Assembly: GCA_031216915.1 (NCBI GenBank)
Contig: CM062295.1
Span: 181,550,927 to 181,614,926 of the forward strand
Source of the DNA: Pictodentalium vernedei
Taxonomy: Eukaryota; Mollusca; Scaphopoda; Dentaliida; Dentaliidae
DNA: 64,000 nucleotides
Reading direction: 5' to 3'
A program made the position numbers and the translations under genes. Position 1 is the first letter of the stretch, and the number at the start of each line of letters is the position of its first letter. The notes beneath the pieces are model-generated. The model worked only from the letters and a program-made list of their open reading frames with translations. It ran no database searches and was not told the DNA's origin. Positions 24,652 to 34,890 of the stretch are shown here, piece by piece.

Positions 24652-25784
24652 CGTTCACTTCCCACAGCCATGCGTCTTGCCTTCTTAGGTGTACATACAG
24701 ATTAAAAAGACAAAAACACAAAGAAGTTTGGTGTCAGCGTGCAGGCAGAAGGCTCGGAACGACATTTTAATGCATACATTATCCGCTACAGGAAGGCCCT
24801 ACTTAGTTGATGCGCTGGTCTTCTTCCAATGTTTCAGTCGGGACCCTCTTCAAGGTACGTAAATTCTGATGGTGAACCAGACCTCCCCTTCTGGGGCTCT
24901 CCGCTGGTACCAGCTCCCTTTGGCGACTACAGATTTTCCCCATTATGTGACAACGCGGTTCCCCATCTTGAACCATGGATATACATCCGGGATTATCACA
25001 GGCATTGCAGAACCAGCCATGAAGCCATCACCAGACGATCTTCCCGGGTCTATGCCCAGGGTGAATGTGTGGGTTTAAAAGTTCTCACTCACAGCGTCTC
25101 TTGGGGCAGGCATCCCAGGCCCCCAGTTTTTTCTCAACCTGCACATGCAAATTTATCATTTATTGCGGCTCAGCCAGTCATACGTTTCAACATACGGCCT
25201 GCAGCATGGACATACGTCATTTTATTCTCTTCCCTGTACACCATTCATACATATGTGTATATAATAAAACATAACACGTTATTTCCTTTCCTTTCCTTTC
25301 CTTTCGTTTTTTTTTTTTTTTTTGCTTAAACGGTACACAAATTCCTCATTCTTGAAAAAGAGTATATCCGAAGAATAGCTGTGAACTGAGCATACGAGGC
25401 TTGAAAATGTGTATCTTGCCAGATTGTTTTGTGTCCTTTTCCCAGGGATCTGTGTAAGGCTGAAAAGTATTTTCAAAACTCACGGGCAATATGTTATGGA
25501 ACCAGATACATGCAGAGAAGAACGTTAAGTTTGTATAGGTCTTTAAATTTCAAAATGTTATGTTTTCTGAACAATGGAACATTATGTGCATTGTATGTTT
25601 TGTTGCCCATATGTATTGTTTTCCTCTTGCAAATTGAGGATTTTGCGCGCTGAAGGTGAGCTCGAGCAGCCCTAAACCTGGATGCCATAAAGAATATGAG
25701 AATGTACCAAAGAAAACATATATCGCTTGTAATGCTTCAGTGGAAATACATTTATGGCTTTGTTGGATCAAAATATCGTTCATA
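24652..25784. other. No gene seen
   Basis: Includes a (CTTTC)n and poly(T) tract at about 25,283-25,323. The 166-codon frame at 24,829-25,329 lies just downstream of the Ngaro relic and has no recognisable domain; it may be part of that element's 3' untranslated region. Confidence 0.45.
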
Positions 25785-26022
25785 TTAACCCTTTGAACCC
25801 CTGCGGCCGCTTTTCCGGCCAAAACATGATACGTCATAACGTCATTAAATAGGATGGCTGTTCAGTAAATGTGTGGGGTAGACCAGTCAATATTTTCAAC
25901 GTGCAGCCCAAAGGCTGCACGTTGGAAATATTGATTGGTCTACCCCAACTAATAAATATGGACTCTTCTAATTGCTGCAATTGAACTGTCATGGAAGATA
26001 CCACTAAAGTTCAAAGGGTTAA
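25785..26022. mobile_element. Palindromic TTAA-flanked MITE, family P2
   Basis: TTAA at 25,785-25,788 and 26,019-26,022. Same termini and hairpin core as the 14.5 kb copy but in the opposite orientation: it opens with TTAACCCTTTGAACCCCTGC and a 'gcggccgcttttccggcc' block, and closes with 'accactaaagttcaaagggttaa'. Confidence 0.85.
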
Positions 26023-26122
26023 CCCATATTAATCATACGAATTTATCCTGTATTACGATACTCCTGTCCCCTGCATGATATAAGTCATTTGGGCGAAGGA
26101 GAATAAATTTTGTTTTCATGGC

Positions 26123-26123
<1 letters not shown>

Positions 26124-26178
<55 letters not shown>

Positions 26179-26523
26179 TAGGGGTTTAACGACACTTTCG
26201 ACAGCCAGGGTCACCTCGTGTCTGACAGTTTTACGGGTGGGGGAAGCCAGAGTACCCGGAGAGAACCACCGAGCAACGGTGAGCAACTCTCATACTCTCC
26301 AACATACTAACTCCACATGAGGTGGGATAGTATTGGTTGAAGACAAGTGCACCATCATCAACGTGCAGTACGCCTTAGTACACAGTGCCACCGTGCGCCC
26401 ACTTGGGCAATGGGAGTGAAGTGTCTTGCCCATGGACAAACCGCGGTTGCCGCAAAAGGGATTCGAACCGAGGACTTCTCGGCTTGCAGCCTGCACCTCT
26501 ACCTACTGAGCCACCGCGCCCCC
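26124..26523 (-). mobile_element. Complete tRNA-derived SINE with 10-bp target duplication
   Basis: Exactly bounded by two copies of TTTCATGGCA (26,114-26,123 and 26,524-26,533). Minus strand: the head starts 'ggggcgcggtggctcagtag'. The A box TGGCTCAGTAGG is at 26,502-26,513 and the B box GGTTCGAATCC at 26,459-26,469, both canonical. The body has the 'tctccgggtactctgg' block and the end 'gtcgttaaacccctataaat', followed by a TTTA-repeat tail to 26,124. The most intact copy of this family, about 400 bp. Mobilisation by a partner LINE is inference. Confidence 0.95.
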
Positions 26524-26540
26524 TTTCATGGCACTGAGTA

Positions 26541-27020
26541 CTAGCTTGTTAGCAGAACACCATCCGTGTATGTTAGAAGGCTCACTGCGCCCTCTGTCAA
26601 TCCAATCAAGTTGTCGAGATTTTTATCGAAGGCAAAGGCCGTGGCGTCATCTGCAAACAACAATACGTTAAGTGATGTCAATTGACATAATATATCATTT
26701 ATATATAATGTAAAGAGGATGGGCCTAAGGCTTGACCCTTGTGAGTCGCCCGCTTTTGCGCTCAAGGATTCAGATTTGATATTAGCGAACGATATATATT
26801 TATTTTTCACATTCAGATAACTTGTATATCAGGAATTTTCATGGCCCCCGATGATGGTGTTACTGTCGTTTAGACACACCGAAAATGTTGGTGAGAATCG
26901 CAAATTTGCCCACTTAGATTCCGTCCAATGTTGGCGAAAAATTTATTAAAACCGCCAGCAATTTGTTTCGCATCAGTCAGTTCATTATTCTTGCCAAGGA
27001 AGCTGCTCGACGGGAGCGAA
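26541..27020 (-). pseudogene. LINE reverse-transcriptase relic, internally deleted
   Basis: Minus strand. An 89-codon frame (26,810-26,541) carries GDSQGSSLRPILFTLYINDI and LLFADDAT, the RT blocks that in Jockey/CR1/L2-type LINEs read GVPQGSxLGPxLF and FADDT. Upstream, near 27,000-26,920, another frame reads IAGGFNKFFANIGRNLS, which normally lies about 100 residues or more before the RT core. The intervening RT N-terminal half is missing, so this is a deleted copy. It resembles the LINE at 50-55 kb more than that at 40 kb. Confidence 0.7.
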
Positions 27021-27362
27021 GTGGAGCTTGATTTATTTATAACCTATTTTAAGATTTCCTACGATTTTAAATAATGTGTTGTTTTGTTTTGTTTTTTTGC
27101 CAGAATGCAACAGTATCATCCCTTTTTACGAATATAGGGAAATGTTTTATATGTTCAATTTAATATGTTTCAATTTCTTCACAACTTAGTTTTATTGAGT
27201 GATGATCGAAACAACCCATTCGTCATCCAGGGCTCCTTTTCTGTATATGTGTTTGGGGGATTGGAGTAACTCTAGGCCGGAAAGCTTGATCAAAAGCATG
27301 TGTAAAGCAATCCAAAAAAGTAACATATGCATCTTCCGGGACGATAGTATTATAAACACGTT

Positions 27363-27582
27363 TTAACCCTTTAAACTGTGGTGGTATCGTCCATGCCAGT
27401 TCAAAGGCAGCAATTAGAAGAGTCCATATTCATTATTTGGGGTTGACCAATCAATATTTTCAACGTACAGCCCCGGGGTTGCACGTTGAAAATATTGATT
27501 GGTCTACCCCACACATTTACTAAACAGCCATCTTATTTATTGACGTTATGACGTATCGTGCTGCTAGGGTTCAAAGGGTTAA
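27363..27582. mobile_element. Palindromic TTAA-flanked MITE, family P2
   Basis: TTAA at 27,363-27,366 and 27,579-27,582. Termini TTAACCCTTTAAACTG and GGTTCAAAGGGTTAA, with the hairpin 'gaccaatcaatattttcaac' and its complement in the centre. About 220 bp; slightly shorter than the 14.5 kb copy. Confidence 0.85.
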
Positions 27583-28063
27583 GTAACAATTTGATAACAT
27601 GGTCTTAAAGGTATTGACACTACATGAGTTAAATCTTTTCAAAGTGTTGGTAGTCTGGGGAAGTCTTTAGCTCAACTTGACAGCGTCAAGTGCGAGCTAT
27701 TGGAATGGGTTATGATCCGACGCTGGAATCGCGATTTAGACGGAGCCCCGTTACCACTGCTATAGCCAGGGCATACAGGACGAACATGCGGAATGCACAA
27801 AGCCGTAACTGAAGGAAATGGAAGTGAAAATGAAAATGGACACTCATGTTATAGGACATTTGGCTGGGAAGATGTTGACAGACTAGTCTGCCTGACAGTC
27901 ATGATAACCGCGCATATCGACACGGTTCTCCTAAAGCATAAAGATTATAGTCCAGAATATAGATACGATTCAACTTCTTCTCATCAGAGGCAAGACGCCA
28001 ATTTTTATTCATCTCAGACAGATCGTCATGCTTCTCATGCTTCTTCTGAAAACGTCCGTCAAC

Positions 28064-28139
28064 ACGTCGTCGCTTGAGTATTAGAACGTCCTATGTTCCC
28101 AATGGGACATAGGACATTCTAGGACTCAGGCGACGACGT
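28064..28139. repeat. 76-bp hairpin within the DIRS-like relic
   Basis: ACGTCGTCGCTTGAGTATTA and 'gaacgtcctatgttccc' on the left pair with 'gggacataggacattc' and TAGGACTCAGGCGACGACGT on the right, around a 3-nt loop. Three or four mismatches. It could be a tiny MITE or a structured part of the element. Confidence 0.75.
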
Positions 28140-30771
28140 AGGTCTCAGCAAGATATTATCAACATCCACAGCATAGTTCTTTCCACTACGACTGCAGTTA
28201 TGAAGATTCTTTCGACTATTCTTGAAGTCGGCATAGAGAACCATTTGGTTCTCATTGCAGCAGATCACGGGAGACGAATCCTTTTTTCCCTGACGTTTTT
28301 ATCCTGCTCGAGAAGATCCAGCTAAACGTTCTAGATCACCTACGGAGTCTTCGAGTTCTGCAGCTCAATTTGCTTTAGCTATCTTGGAACTGACTGAAAA
28401 GTTTTTGTCGACAAAATGTTCCAGATTAGTCGAATCTTCAACGTCTATGAGGGATTTTCTAATTCTCATCGATTCCTTAGCCCATCTGGCCATACTTCAA
28501 CTCATTTACTTTGAATTATACACTGAAGAACAAGAGTATTTCGAAGACGATGGCGATTATTATTGTGATGATCCTACTAGATTTCGTCAGCAGTCTGACT
28601 TTCAACAATCATTAAGGTTTATTTTTGATAAGGTTCCAGAAGCTGAGCCGCAGAGCACTGCTTCTTTGGGCAAACCAGTCTGTACAGTAGAAAAAAGATC
28701 AGAAAACTACGATCCATCGTCCTCCTTTTCCACGCTTCATCCACTTGAATCTACCCTCATTTCTGATGCCTTCTCAAAAGTGGACATTCAACATAGAAAT
28801 ATAATTTGTATGGCATTTCGGGAGAGCGAAAACCCTCGGCATCTCGTTCTCACGACGATGATACAGTCGCGCTCAAACTATCGGTTCCGAAAACGTTCGA
28901 AGTACCATAAGGATCATGCAGAGCTATATATCAGCCAAACGAGATGTTGGCAATTCTGGCTGTGAGGCTATGGTTATCTATGATTATGGTTATCTATCAC
29001 CTCGACAACCGTGTCCTGATTTTATCGGATAATTCGACAGTAGTTGCGTACATTAGGAACCAAGGTGGAACTCGCTGCTTTCCGATGTACGAAGTAACGA
29101 GCGATCTTCTCTTACTAGCTCAACAGAACAATATTCAGCTTCTAGTAAGACATATACCAGGTTGCCTCAATGTTTTAGCCGATGAGCTATCCCGCGAAGT
29201 CAGGATTCTTCCATCCGAATGGATGTTGAACAAGGAGGTGTTCACGTCGATCTGCAAGAATCTCCCAACATCGACTTATTTGCAACGAGAATGAATTAGC
29301 AGCTAGACACGTTTGTTTCCTTGCCAGGTCCCAATTGCCTTTGCAGTCGACGCTCTTTCGATCGACTGGGACGAGTTAGACGATTGCGCCTTTCCATCAA
29401 CGCCGATTCTTCAGCGCGTTACCAACCACATGCTGGCGTCGCATTGCGGAATTATGCTGGTTACTGCATTACCAACACAGGAAGTGTGGATCAATCAAAT
29501 CAGACCTCTTCTGATGGACATTCCAATACGTCTTGCTCTGTGGGATGATCTTCTTCAGGGTCAGCCCAAGAAGTTCCCATTTTACGTCAGTCCACTCCCC
29601 CTTCACACCTGTCTTTTATCAGGTCCTGTCCAAGACATAGACGATTTTCCAGAAGGTGCAGTGGAATGCATTTCTGTGCAGAGACGCAGATCTACTGCGC
29701 TTGCTTATAATGCTAAATGCTCTGTCTTTACGCGTTGGTGCAACGATAACGGAGTCGATTTTGAACCTCCATCCGTGTCGCACATAGCTAATTTTTCTGG
29801 TCTTTCTTCTTGATTCTACGGGCGTTCAGCCAATTACTAACAAAGGCTATAGATCCGTGCTTTCAGAAACTTTCTTGTTCGCGTATCGGTACAGATACAC
29901 TCTTAAATGTCCTAAGACTATCCTATCAGAATTAAGCCTAAATGGAATCTTTCATGAGTTCTGATTTGCCTTGGCGAGGCACCATTTGAGCCGCTTGATG
30001 ATGTCGATATGAACTTCCTTGTTTACAAGACTGCTTTTCTTCTAGCCCTCGCCTCGACTAGACGTGAAAGTGAATTACATGCCCTTTCTATTAAGCCTGA
30101 ATTATTCAGATGTGTTGGTAATACAGTTACTTTCACAGCTAACACTTTTTTCTTAGCCAAGAATCAAGTACCTGATGTAGACCCTTTACCTATTTGTATT
30201 AGGGCGTTACCTCAACAAGATCAAACATAGACCAGTGTTATGTCTTGTTCGTGCTATACGGACTTTTATACCATGATTACCTATTCTACTATATATAAAA
30301 AGCCTATGACATAAATTTTAGCTTTATACATCAACCGTGGTGAACACGCCAGCAATGAGATTTCAGTAGTTAAAATTTACACCTACAGTAGAACTACATC
30401 CAAGCTGACCTTTGGTGACGTCGATCTGAATGCAAACTTGTCTAAATTTATCGCACGTCGCCTCACGAAGAGTGAAATGAAAGTGGCAATTATTTATTAC
30501 GCTTTTAAATAAGTTTACCTCATAAGGTACCAAAATCCATAACTCCAAATAGTATGTTATTATGTTATTAAAATGAAAAAGGCCCCGTAATTTGTGCGTT
30601 TCGTTTTCTATTTCGTTTCGGCGATAAAATTGCCAGCGGAAGTACCGCCCACCTGTGCTCATGTAAATAAAATCAGAGTCGTACGTGTGTACGTCTGCTG
30701 CTCAGTAAAATCGAGAAAAACTAATAGCGACTCTTAATAGTCGATCATGGTATAAATAAAATATACACAAA

Positions 30772-30865
30772 GTAGCTTGACATCGTGGTGGAGTGGTGGA
30801 GCCCCAAAGGCCCGCGATTAACACCACTTCACCACTCGTGGTGAACATTTGGTACACCAAGCTAC
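30772..30865. repeat. Imperfect hairpin in the DIRS-like relic
   Basis: 'gtagcttg' and 'cgtggtggagtggtgg' on the left pair with 'ccacttcaccactcgtggtg' and 'caagctac' on the right. The arms are imperfect and differ in length. It lies inside a roughly 0.6 kb stretch between recombinase blocks that looks foreign to the element. Confidence 0.6.
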
Positions 30866-31145
30866 TATGGGTATATTCTATATATGTCCTTCGTTCCATT
30901 AGGAAAGGCAGGAAGTATTTTTTTTCTTATCCCCAGTTCGTGGAAGAAAACAAATCACACCCCATATCTCGACTTACTACAGCGGATCGTATCTCCAACA
31001 ATATCTCTGCTCACGAAATTACAGCCCTGGCCTACGCCAACTCTGTCTATTTCCGACCTCATGCAAGAAGCGTACTGGAGAAATAGCACCACATTCTCTA
31101 GATGTGATATTTGTCTTTCAAAAATATCAGCTTCATCCTCTTAAC

Positions 31146-31447
31146 TGAAGTTTAATCTTAGTATAAATACTGAACACAACTTGTGTTGAGTGCGGGGACA
31201 GAGATCAAAGACCCCTCTTGGAGCTTTTTCTGTAGTTCATGCGCGCTTTCGGTGGGACGTCCATTCCAGCCCCTCCCCCTCCCCTCCCCTCGCCCCCCCC
31301 CCCCTCTTATTGTGTTCTGTCTTACTAAACTGTCCAAGGTGGTCGGACTGGTGTGATTGAGTCTCAGAACGCACGTGTCCCCCACAACCCAACATTTTTC
31401 CCAAAGACATGTTACGTGACTTTATCAGAGTTTGAAAATTTGAGACG
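31146..31447. other. No gene seen; C-rich tract
   Basis: C12 at 31,293-31,304 within CCCCT-type low complexity. Nothing else supported. Confidence 0.5.
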
Positions 31448-31815
31448 GTGGAAAGATGTCAATTTACCGAATTTGGTGGATGCCGCTTAAAGATAGAATA
31501 TATTTGGAAAATGATACTAGCTGAATTACATGGTAAGCCATTCAAACAGCAGGTGGGGGTAAGGCAGTTTTTAACTATATATAAGACTCCGGATGGATGG
31601 GTTATAAAAAAAAATGTGCTAGCTTTTGATGAGTTCTACGTGGATCATTTTATTCAAGCTCAGATCAGAGTCACTGGTGTTGAGGGTGGAGGAAAGGCAA
31701 AGGGATGCCAAATGTGCCGCTTGTGAGTAACAGAGACTCTGGACTATTTCATATTAGAATGTCCGAATACTTGCTCAGTAGAATGGGACTCCTTGAGAAG
31801 TAATTGGAAGTATAG
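31448..31815 (+). pseudogene. Probable LINE 3'-end coding relic
   Basis: A 92-codon frame ends in GCQMCRL; after a stop the same frame continues VTETLDYFILECPN. The pattern C-x2-C, then ET-x-D/H-x-hydrophobic, then ECP is the Cys/His tail commonly found after the RT in non-LTR retrotransposons (family knowledge). No RT core is next to it, so this is a fragment. The assignment is tentative. Confidence 0.4.
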
Positions 31816-32529
31816 TATTAAAAATTTAGAGAGAAGTGAGTGAGGGGGGGGGGGGGGGGCATGAGGGAAAGGGTCAATATTGTAGTTGGGGAGATTGAGA
31901 AATCGACAATGGGGGGAATTATAAAACAGTTTGTGTCTGAATGCTAGGGGATTAGGAGAGAAAGTGGGGAGGAATGACTTTGCGAAGGACAGGACTGGCA
32001 TTGGCCTCCTTGTCAAAGAAGACTGCGGCAAATCAGCGGATGACCGAATTATTAGTACCGAGCTGTGATTACATAAGTACAGTCCCCGTGGATTGGTCGT
32101 AATTCACGCGAGGGCAGTGATGTCCACGCATCCATTTATCAGATAACACAAAAATCATCAGCAGCAAAATCTTAATTAATGAAGCACTGGGCTTCATTAA
32201 TTAAATGTTTGATGATTATTCGTACAATTAGTATTTGGAATCTAATATTATTGCATCAGTGGAAATATTGCCAACCCCTGGAAGGTAACCAGTCGACGGT
32301 GGCCGAACTGTAAGTAGGAAGAGAATTACAATCAGATCGCGACACTGTCTAAATCCAGTCGAAATTCTCTACCAGCTTTTCTCCTCACAACACCATAGAA
32401 TCCCACAGGTAGAAAGAGAAATACGAAAATTTTGTTTCTCAGATTCTCTTTTCATTTATTGCCATTGATCCGGTTTTAATTTTGCAGTATTTTATAAATA
32501 AAATACCGACCAACGGACGTGCGTCGAGT
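31816..32529. other. No gene seen; G16 tract and a short hairpin
   Basis: G16 at 31,844-31,859. A hairpin at 32,154-32,216 pairs 'atcatca' and 'cttaattaatgaagc' with 'gcttcattaattaa' and 'tgatgat'. No domains in the frames here. Confidence 0.55.
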
Positions 32530-33135
32530 CTATATCAGAGACCACTTTTGTTATCACCGAGAGCGCGTGGGTTCAATGGTTACGGCATTGAACTTCAAAC
32601 TGAGAGGTCCATCCACGGTTCGATACCCGCTAGGGGTAACTACGTTGTGTCCTTGGGCAAGACACTTAACCCTTTACCTAACGCAGACGATATCAAAATT
32701 TATTTTAAATATCATTTTTAAAAAAAATTCAAAAAAATTTCAGCAAAACCTTATCATGTGACCCATCATTGGAACGAGCTCGTTCCAAAGAGGGGTCACA
32801 TGATATGGTTTTGTTGAAATTTTTTGAAAAATAATATATTTTTTCTCTACTGCTGAATTTGCATATTCCGCGGGCGGATGCGGCCGATTCGTTGGGTAAA
32901 GGGTTAATCCCACTTGCCCACGTGGGGTCACGGTGGCGTTGTGTACTAAGGCGAAATGTCTTTAACCAATGCTAACCCTGCTTGTATAGAGCTAATACGT
33001 TGGGGAGTTTGGCACTTTCTCGCCCTCGCTCGGTGGTTCTCTCCGGGTACTCCGGCTTCCTCCACCCGTAAAACTGTCCGACACGTGGTGACCCTGGTTA
33101 TCAAAAGTGTCGTTAAACCCCGATAAATAAATAAT
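32530..33135 (+). mobile_element. tRNA-derived SINE (variant head) split by a MITE
   Basis: Plus strand. The head (about 32,560-32,635) shows 'gggttcaatggttacgg' as a degenerate A-box region and ggttcgatacc as B box; it differs from the head of the 26.1 kb copy. The body starts 'gttgtgtccttgggcaagac' and is interrupted at TTAA by the MITE at 32,666-32,907. It resumes 'tcccacttgcccacgtgggg' and ends 'gtcgttaaaccccgataaat' with a short (AATA) tail. Without the MITE the body is collinear with the other copies. Confidence 0.85.
32666..32907. mobile_element. P1 MITE inserted in a SINE
   Basis: TTAA at 32,666-32,669 and 32,904-32,907; termini TTAACCCTTTACCTAACGC and GTTGGGTAAAGGGTTAA. The central hairpin is 'catcattggaacgagctcg' paired with 'ttccaaagaggggtcacatg'. 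The insertion point is the TTAA within the SINE block 'cacttaatccc'. Confidence 0.9.
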
Positions 33136-33430
33136 CGCAGTACCCTCTTATCCTCTGAACAGGCGTCTGGGGCTCTGTGTTACATATTACCTGCAAATGT
33201 GAACAAAGTGAGTTGCGTTTGGCCAGCGAATTCCACCTTTGGCCACTTTCGATCAACTGATCTTTATACAACTGGATTGCAGGAAGGCTCATTGGTCACA
33301 TTCAGACATGTTTTTCCATCACCGCCATCTTAGTGGGGTGAAAGTTACTAAAGATAAACAATACTCAACAAACAAACAAAATCCAAGCAGTTTTTCAAAT
33401 TCACGACACCTCGCAATCGCTGATCACTTT
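33136..33430. other. No gene seen
   Basis: Spacer between the split SINE and the next P1 MITE. Confidence 0.4.
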
Positions 33431-33665
33431 TTAACCCTTTACCCAACGCAGACGATATCAAAATTTATTATTTTAAATATCATTTTTTGAAATTTTTCAA
33501 AAAATTTCAACAAAACCATATCATGTGACCCCTCGTTGGAACGAGCTCGACGAGGGGTCACATGATATGGTTTTGTTGAAATTTTTTGAAAAATAATATT
33601 TTTTCAACTGCTGAATTTGCATATCACGCGGGCGGATGCGGCCGATTCGTTGGGTAAAGGGTTAA
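33431..33665. mobile_element. Palindromic TTAA-flanked MITE, family P1
   Basis: TTAA at 33,431-33,434 and 33,662-33,665. Very close in sequence to the copy 765 bp to its left, including 'gcgggcggatgcggccgatt' near the right end, so the two are recent relatives. Central palindrome 'gacccctcgttggaacgagc' and 'tcgacgaggggtc'. Confidence 0.9.
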
Positions 33666-34060
33666 AGAATATATTTTGAAGTCTGTGAAAAATGTATATG
33701 TTGATAATATACACATTTTTCGTGGCAATGCAAATTTAATATTTACAACATATTTTAGTTGTTGTTGACAAAAAAAACAAAACATAAATGTTCCGAAATT
33801 GAAAAGCTGATACAGTTTTATTAGGTTTCGTGCTTTGTAAACACCACGGCGTTTGATGACGTGAACGCTGTCACACTGAGCCCACAGTCACAGCGCAAAA
33901 GTTTTCACGTCATCAGACGTCATGGATTGGGAAGAGTTACCGCGTTAATTGACTTGACGCCATGTTGGTGGGGGGGGGGGGGGGGGGTGCAGTTTGAGTT
34001 GTTGTAATTTCGCTGAATTTCCAGTAAAGCAGTTGTATAGAGATAAGTGGTATATTCCTT
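33666..34060. other. No gene seen; G18 tract and a small hairpin
   Basis: A hairpin near 33,688-33,722 pairs 'gaaaaatgtatat' with 'atacacatttttc'. G18 at 33,970-33,987. Confidence 0.5.
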
Positions 34061-34300
34061 CTGGGGCGCGGTGGCGTTGCGGTAATCGATTCTCGTCAGA
34101 TCACCGAAGTTAAGCAACGTCGAGCCCGGTTAATCATTGGATGGGTGACCGTCTGAGCGATCAATTCGGACTCCCGCGTTGTGTCCTTGGGCAAGGCACT
34201 TAACCCCGATTGTCCATATGGGGGTACGATGACGTCGTGTACTAAGGCATACTGCCTATTGGTCAATCCTCAGATTTGTTTGTTTGTTTGTTTGTTTACT
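34061..34300 (+). mobile_element. 5S rRNA-headed SINE (SINE3 type)
   Basis: The head at 34,090-34,155 is recognisable 5S rRNA. It is followed by the same body block, 'gttgtgtccttgggcaaggc', then 'acttaaccccgattgtcc' and 'gtgtactaaggcatactgc', as the tRNA-headed SINEs. The body stops early and is followed by a (GTTT)n stretch at about 34,277-34,298 that belongs to the adjoining minus-strand SINE or to this copy's tail. 5S-derived SINEs are known from vertebrates and some other animals. Confidence 0.85.
34090..34155 (+). promoter_or_regulatory. 5S rRNA-derived internal pol III promoter of a SINE
   Basis: Matches the middle of metazoan 5S rRNA: 'tctcgtcagatcaccgaagt', 'taagcaacgtcgagcccggt' and 'ggatgggtgaccgtctgag'. 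These include the A box, intermediate element and C box of the 5S internal promoter (TFIIIA-dependent; family knowledge). The first about 30 and last about 25 nt of a true 5S gene are missing or diverged, so it is not a functional 5S gene. Confidence 0.9.
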
Positions 34301-34890
34301 GGAGTTTAACCCTTTGCGACTACGGTACGTAACATTACGTACGAAAATTGCCGTGTGTTGCAACTACGTACTCCGACTTTGAACCTGAGCGGCCGCCTTT
34401 TCGTCCAGGAACTTGATACTTCATAATTTCATTAAATAGGGTGGATGCTAAATGCATGTGTGTAGTAGACCAATCAATATTTTCAACGGGCAGCCACAAG
34501 TCTGCACGTTGCAAATATTAATTGGTCTACCCCCAAATAATGAATATGGACTTTTCCTGTTGCTGCCATTGAACTGATATGGAAGGTGCCGCCAGGGTTC
34601 AAAGTTCTAACGACTGCGTTTGATGTCGCCAAAATTTGATTCTTCGTGATGTTAAAACATCACGATAACCGTGGTCGGAGAGCGTTAACGATACGTTCAA
34701 AGCATAGTCTTATCGGTTCGCGTGAGGGTGAAACCGAAATACCCGGAGAGAACCACTTCGCACTCTCCAAATTACTAACTCTGTACAAGAAGAGTTAGCA
34801 TTGATTACAGGTTAGTGTACCATTAACGTGTTAGCACACTTCACCACCGTGCTCTCACATGAACAACTCGGATTAAGCGACTCTGATTAC
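34275..34890 (-). mobile_element. Diverged SINE on the minus strand, split by a P2 MITE
   Basis: The tail (TTTG)n and 'actggagtttaa' lie left of the MITE. Body blocks resume after it: 'cgactgcg...gatgtcg', 'tacccggagagaaccact' near 34,740, 'gagttagcattgatt' near 34,785, and 'caactcggattaagcgactc' near 34,863. It is strongly diverged from the other copies and lacks a readable head. Its tail faces the 5S-headed copy. Confidence 0.65.
34306..34609. mobile_element. Palindromic MITE, family P2, with extra left-end sequence
   Basis: Left TTAA at 34,306-34,309, with CCCTTTGCGACTACGG. The P2 hairpin core 'gaccaatcaatattttcaac' is at about 34,470. The right end is diverged ('ttcaaagttctaa'). Between the left terminus and the P2 sequence lies 'gtacgtaacattacgtac', itself palindromic, not seen in other copies. 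Inserted at the TTAA of the SINE end 'gtttaacgac'. Confidence 0.7.

Larger units (their letters stand above)
27690..31145 (+). mobile_element. DIRS-like retrotransposon relic (second copy)
   Basis: Fossil, plus strand. Parts seen: gag-like region (about 27,793-28,940, Ser/His-rich then acidic), RNase H (about 28,944-29,290; VLILSDNSTVVAYIRNQGG and the HIPGCLNVLADELSR block), and a tyrosine recombinase (about 29,640-31,140) with a central block KTAFLLALASTRRESELHAL near 30,030 and a C-terminal block near 30,990-31,110. No RT core is recognisable. Broken, with several breaks, and carrying foreign palindromic sequence. The left boundary is approximate. It differs in sequence from the 0.25-3.7 kb relic. 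Confidence 0.8.

Noticed and set aside
34090-34155. Functional 5S rRNA gene
   Set aside because: Only the central part matches; both ends are replaced and a SINE body follows.
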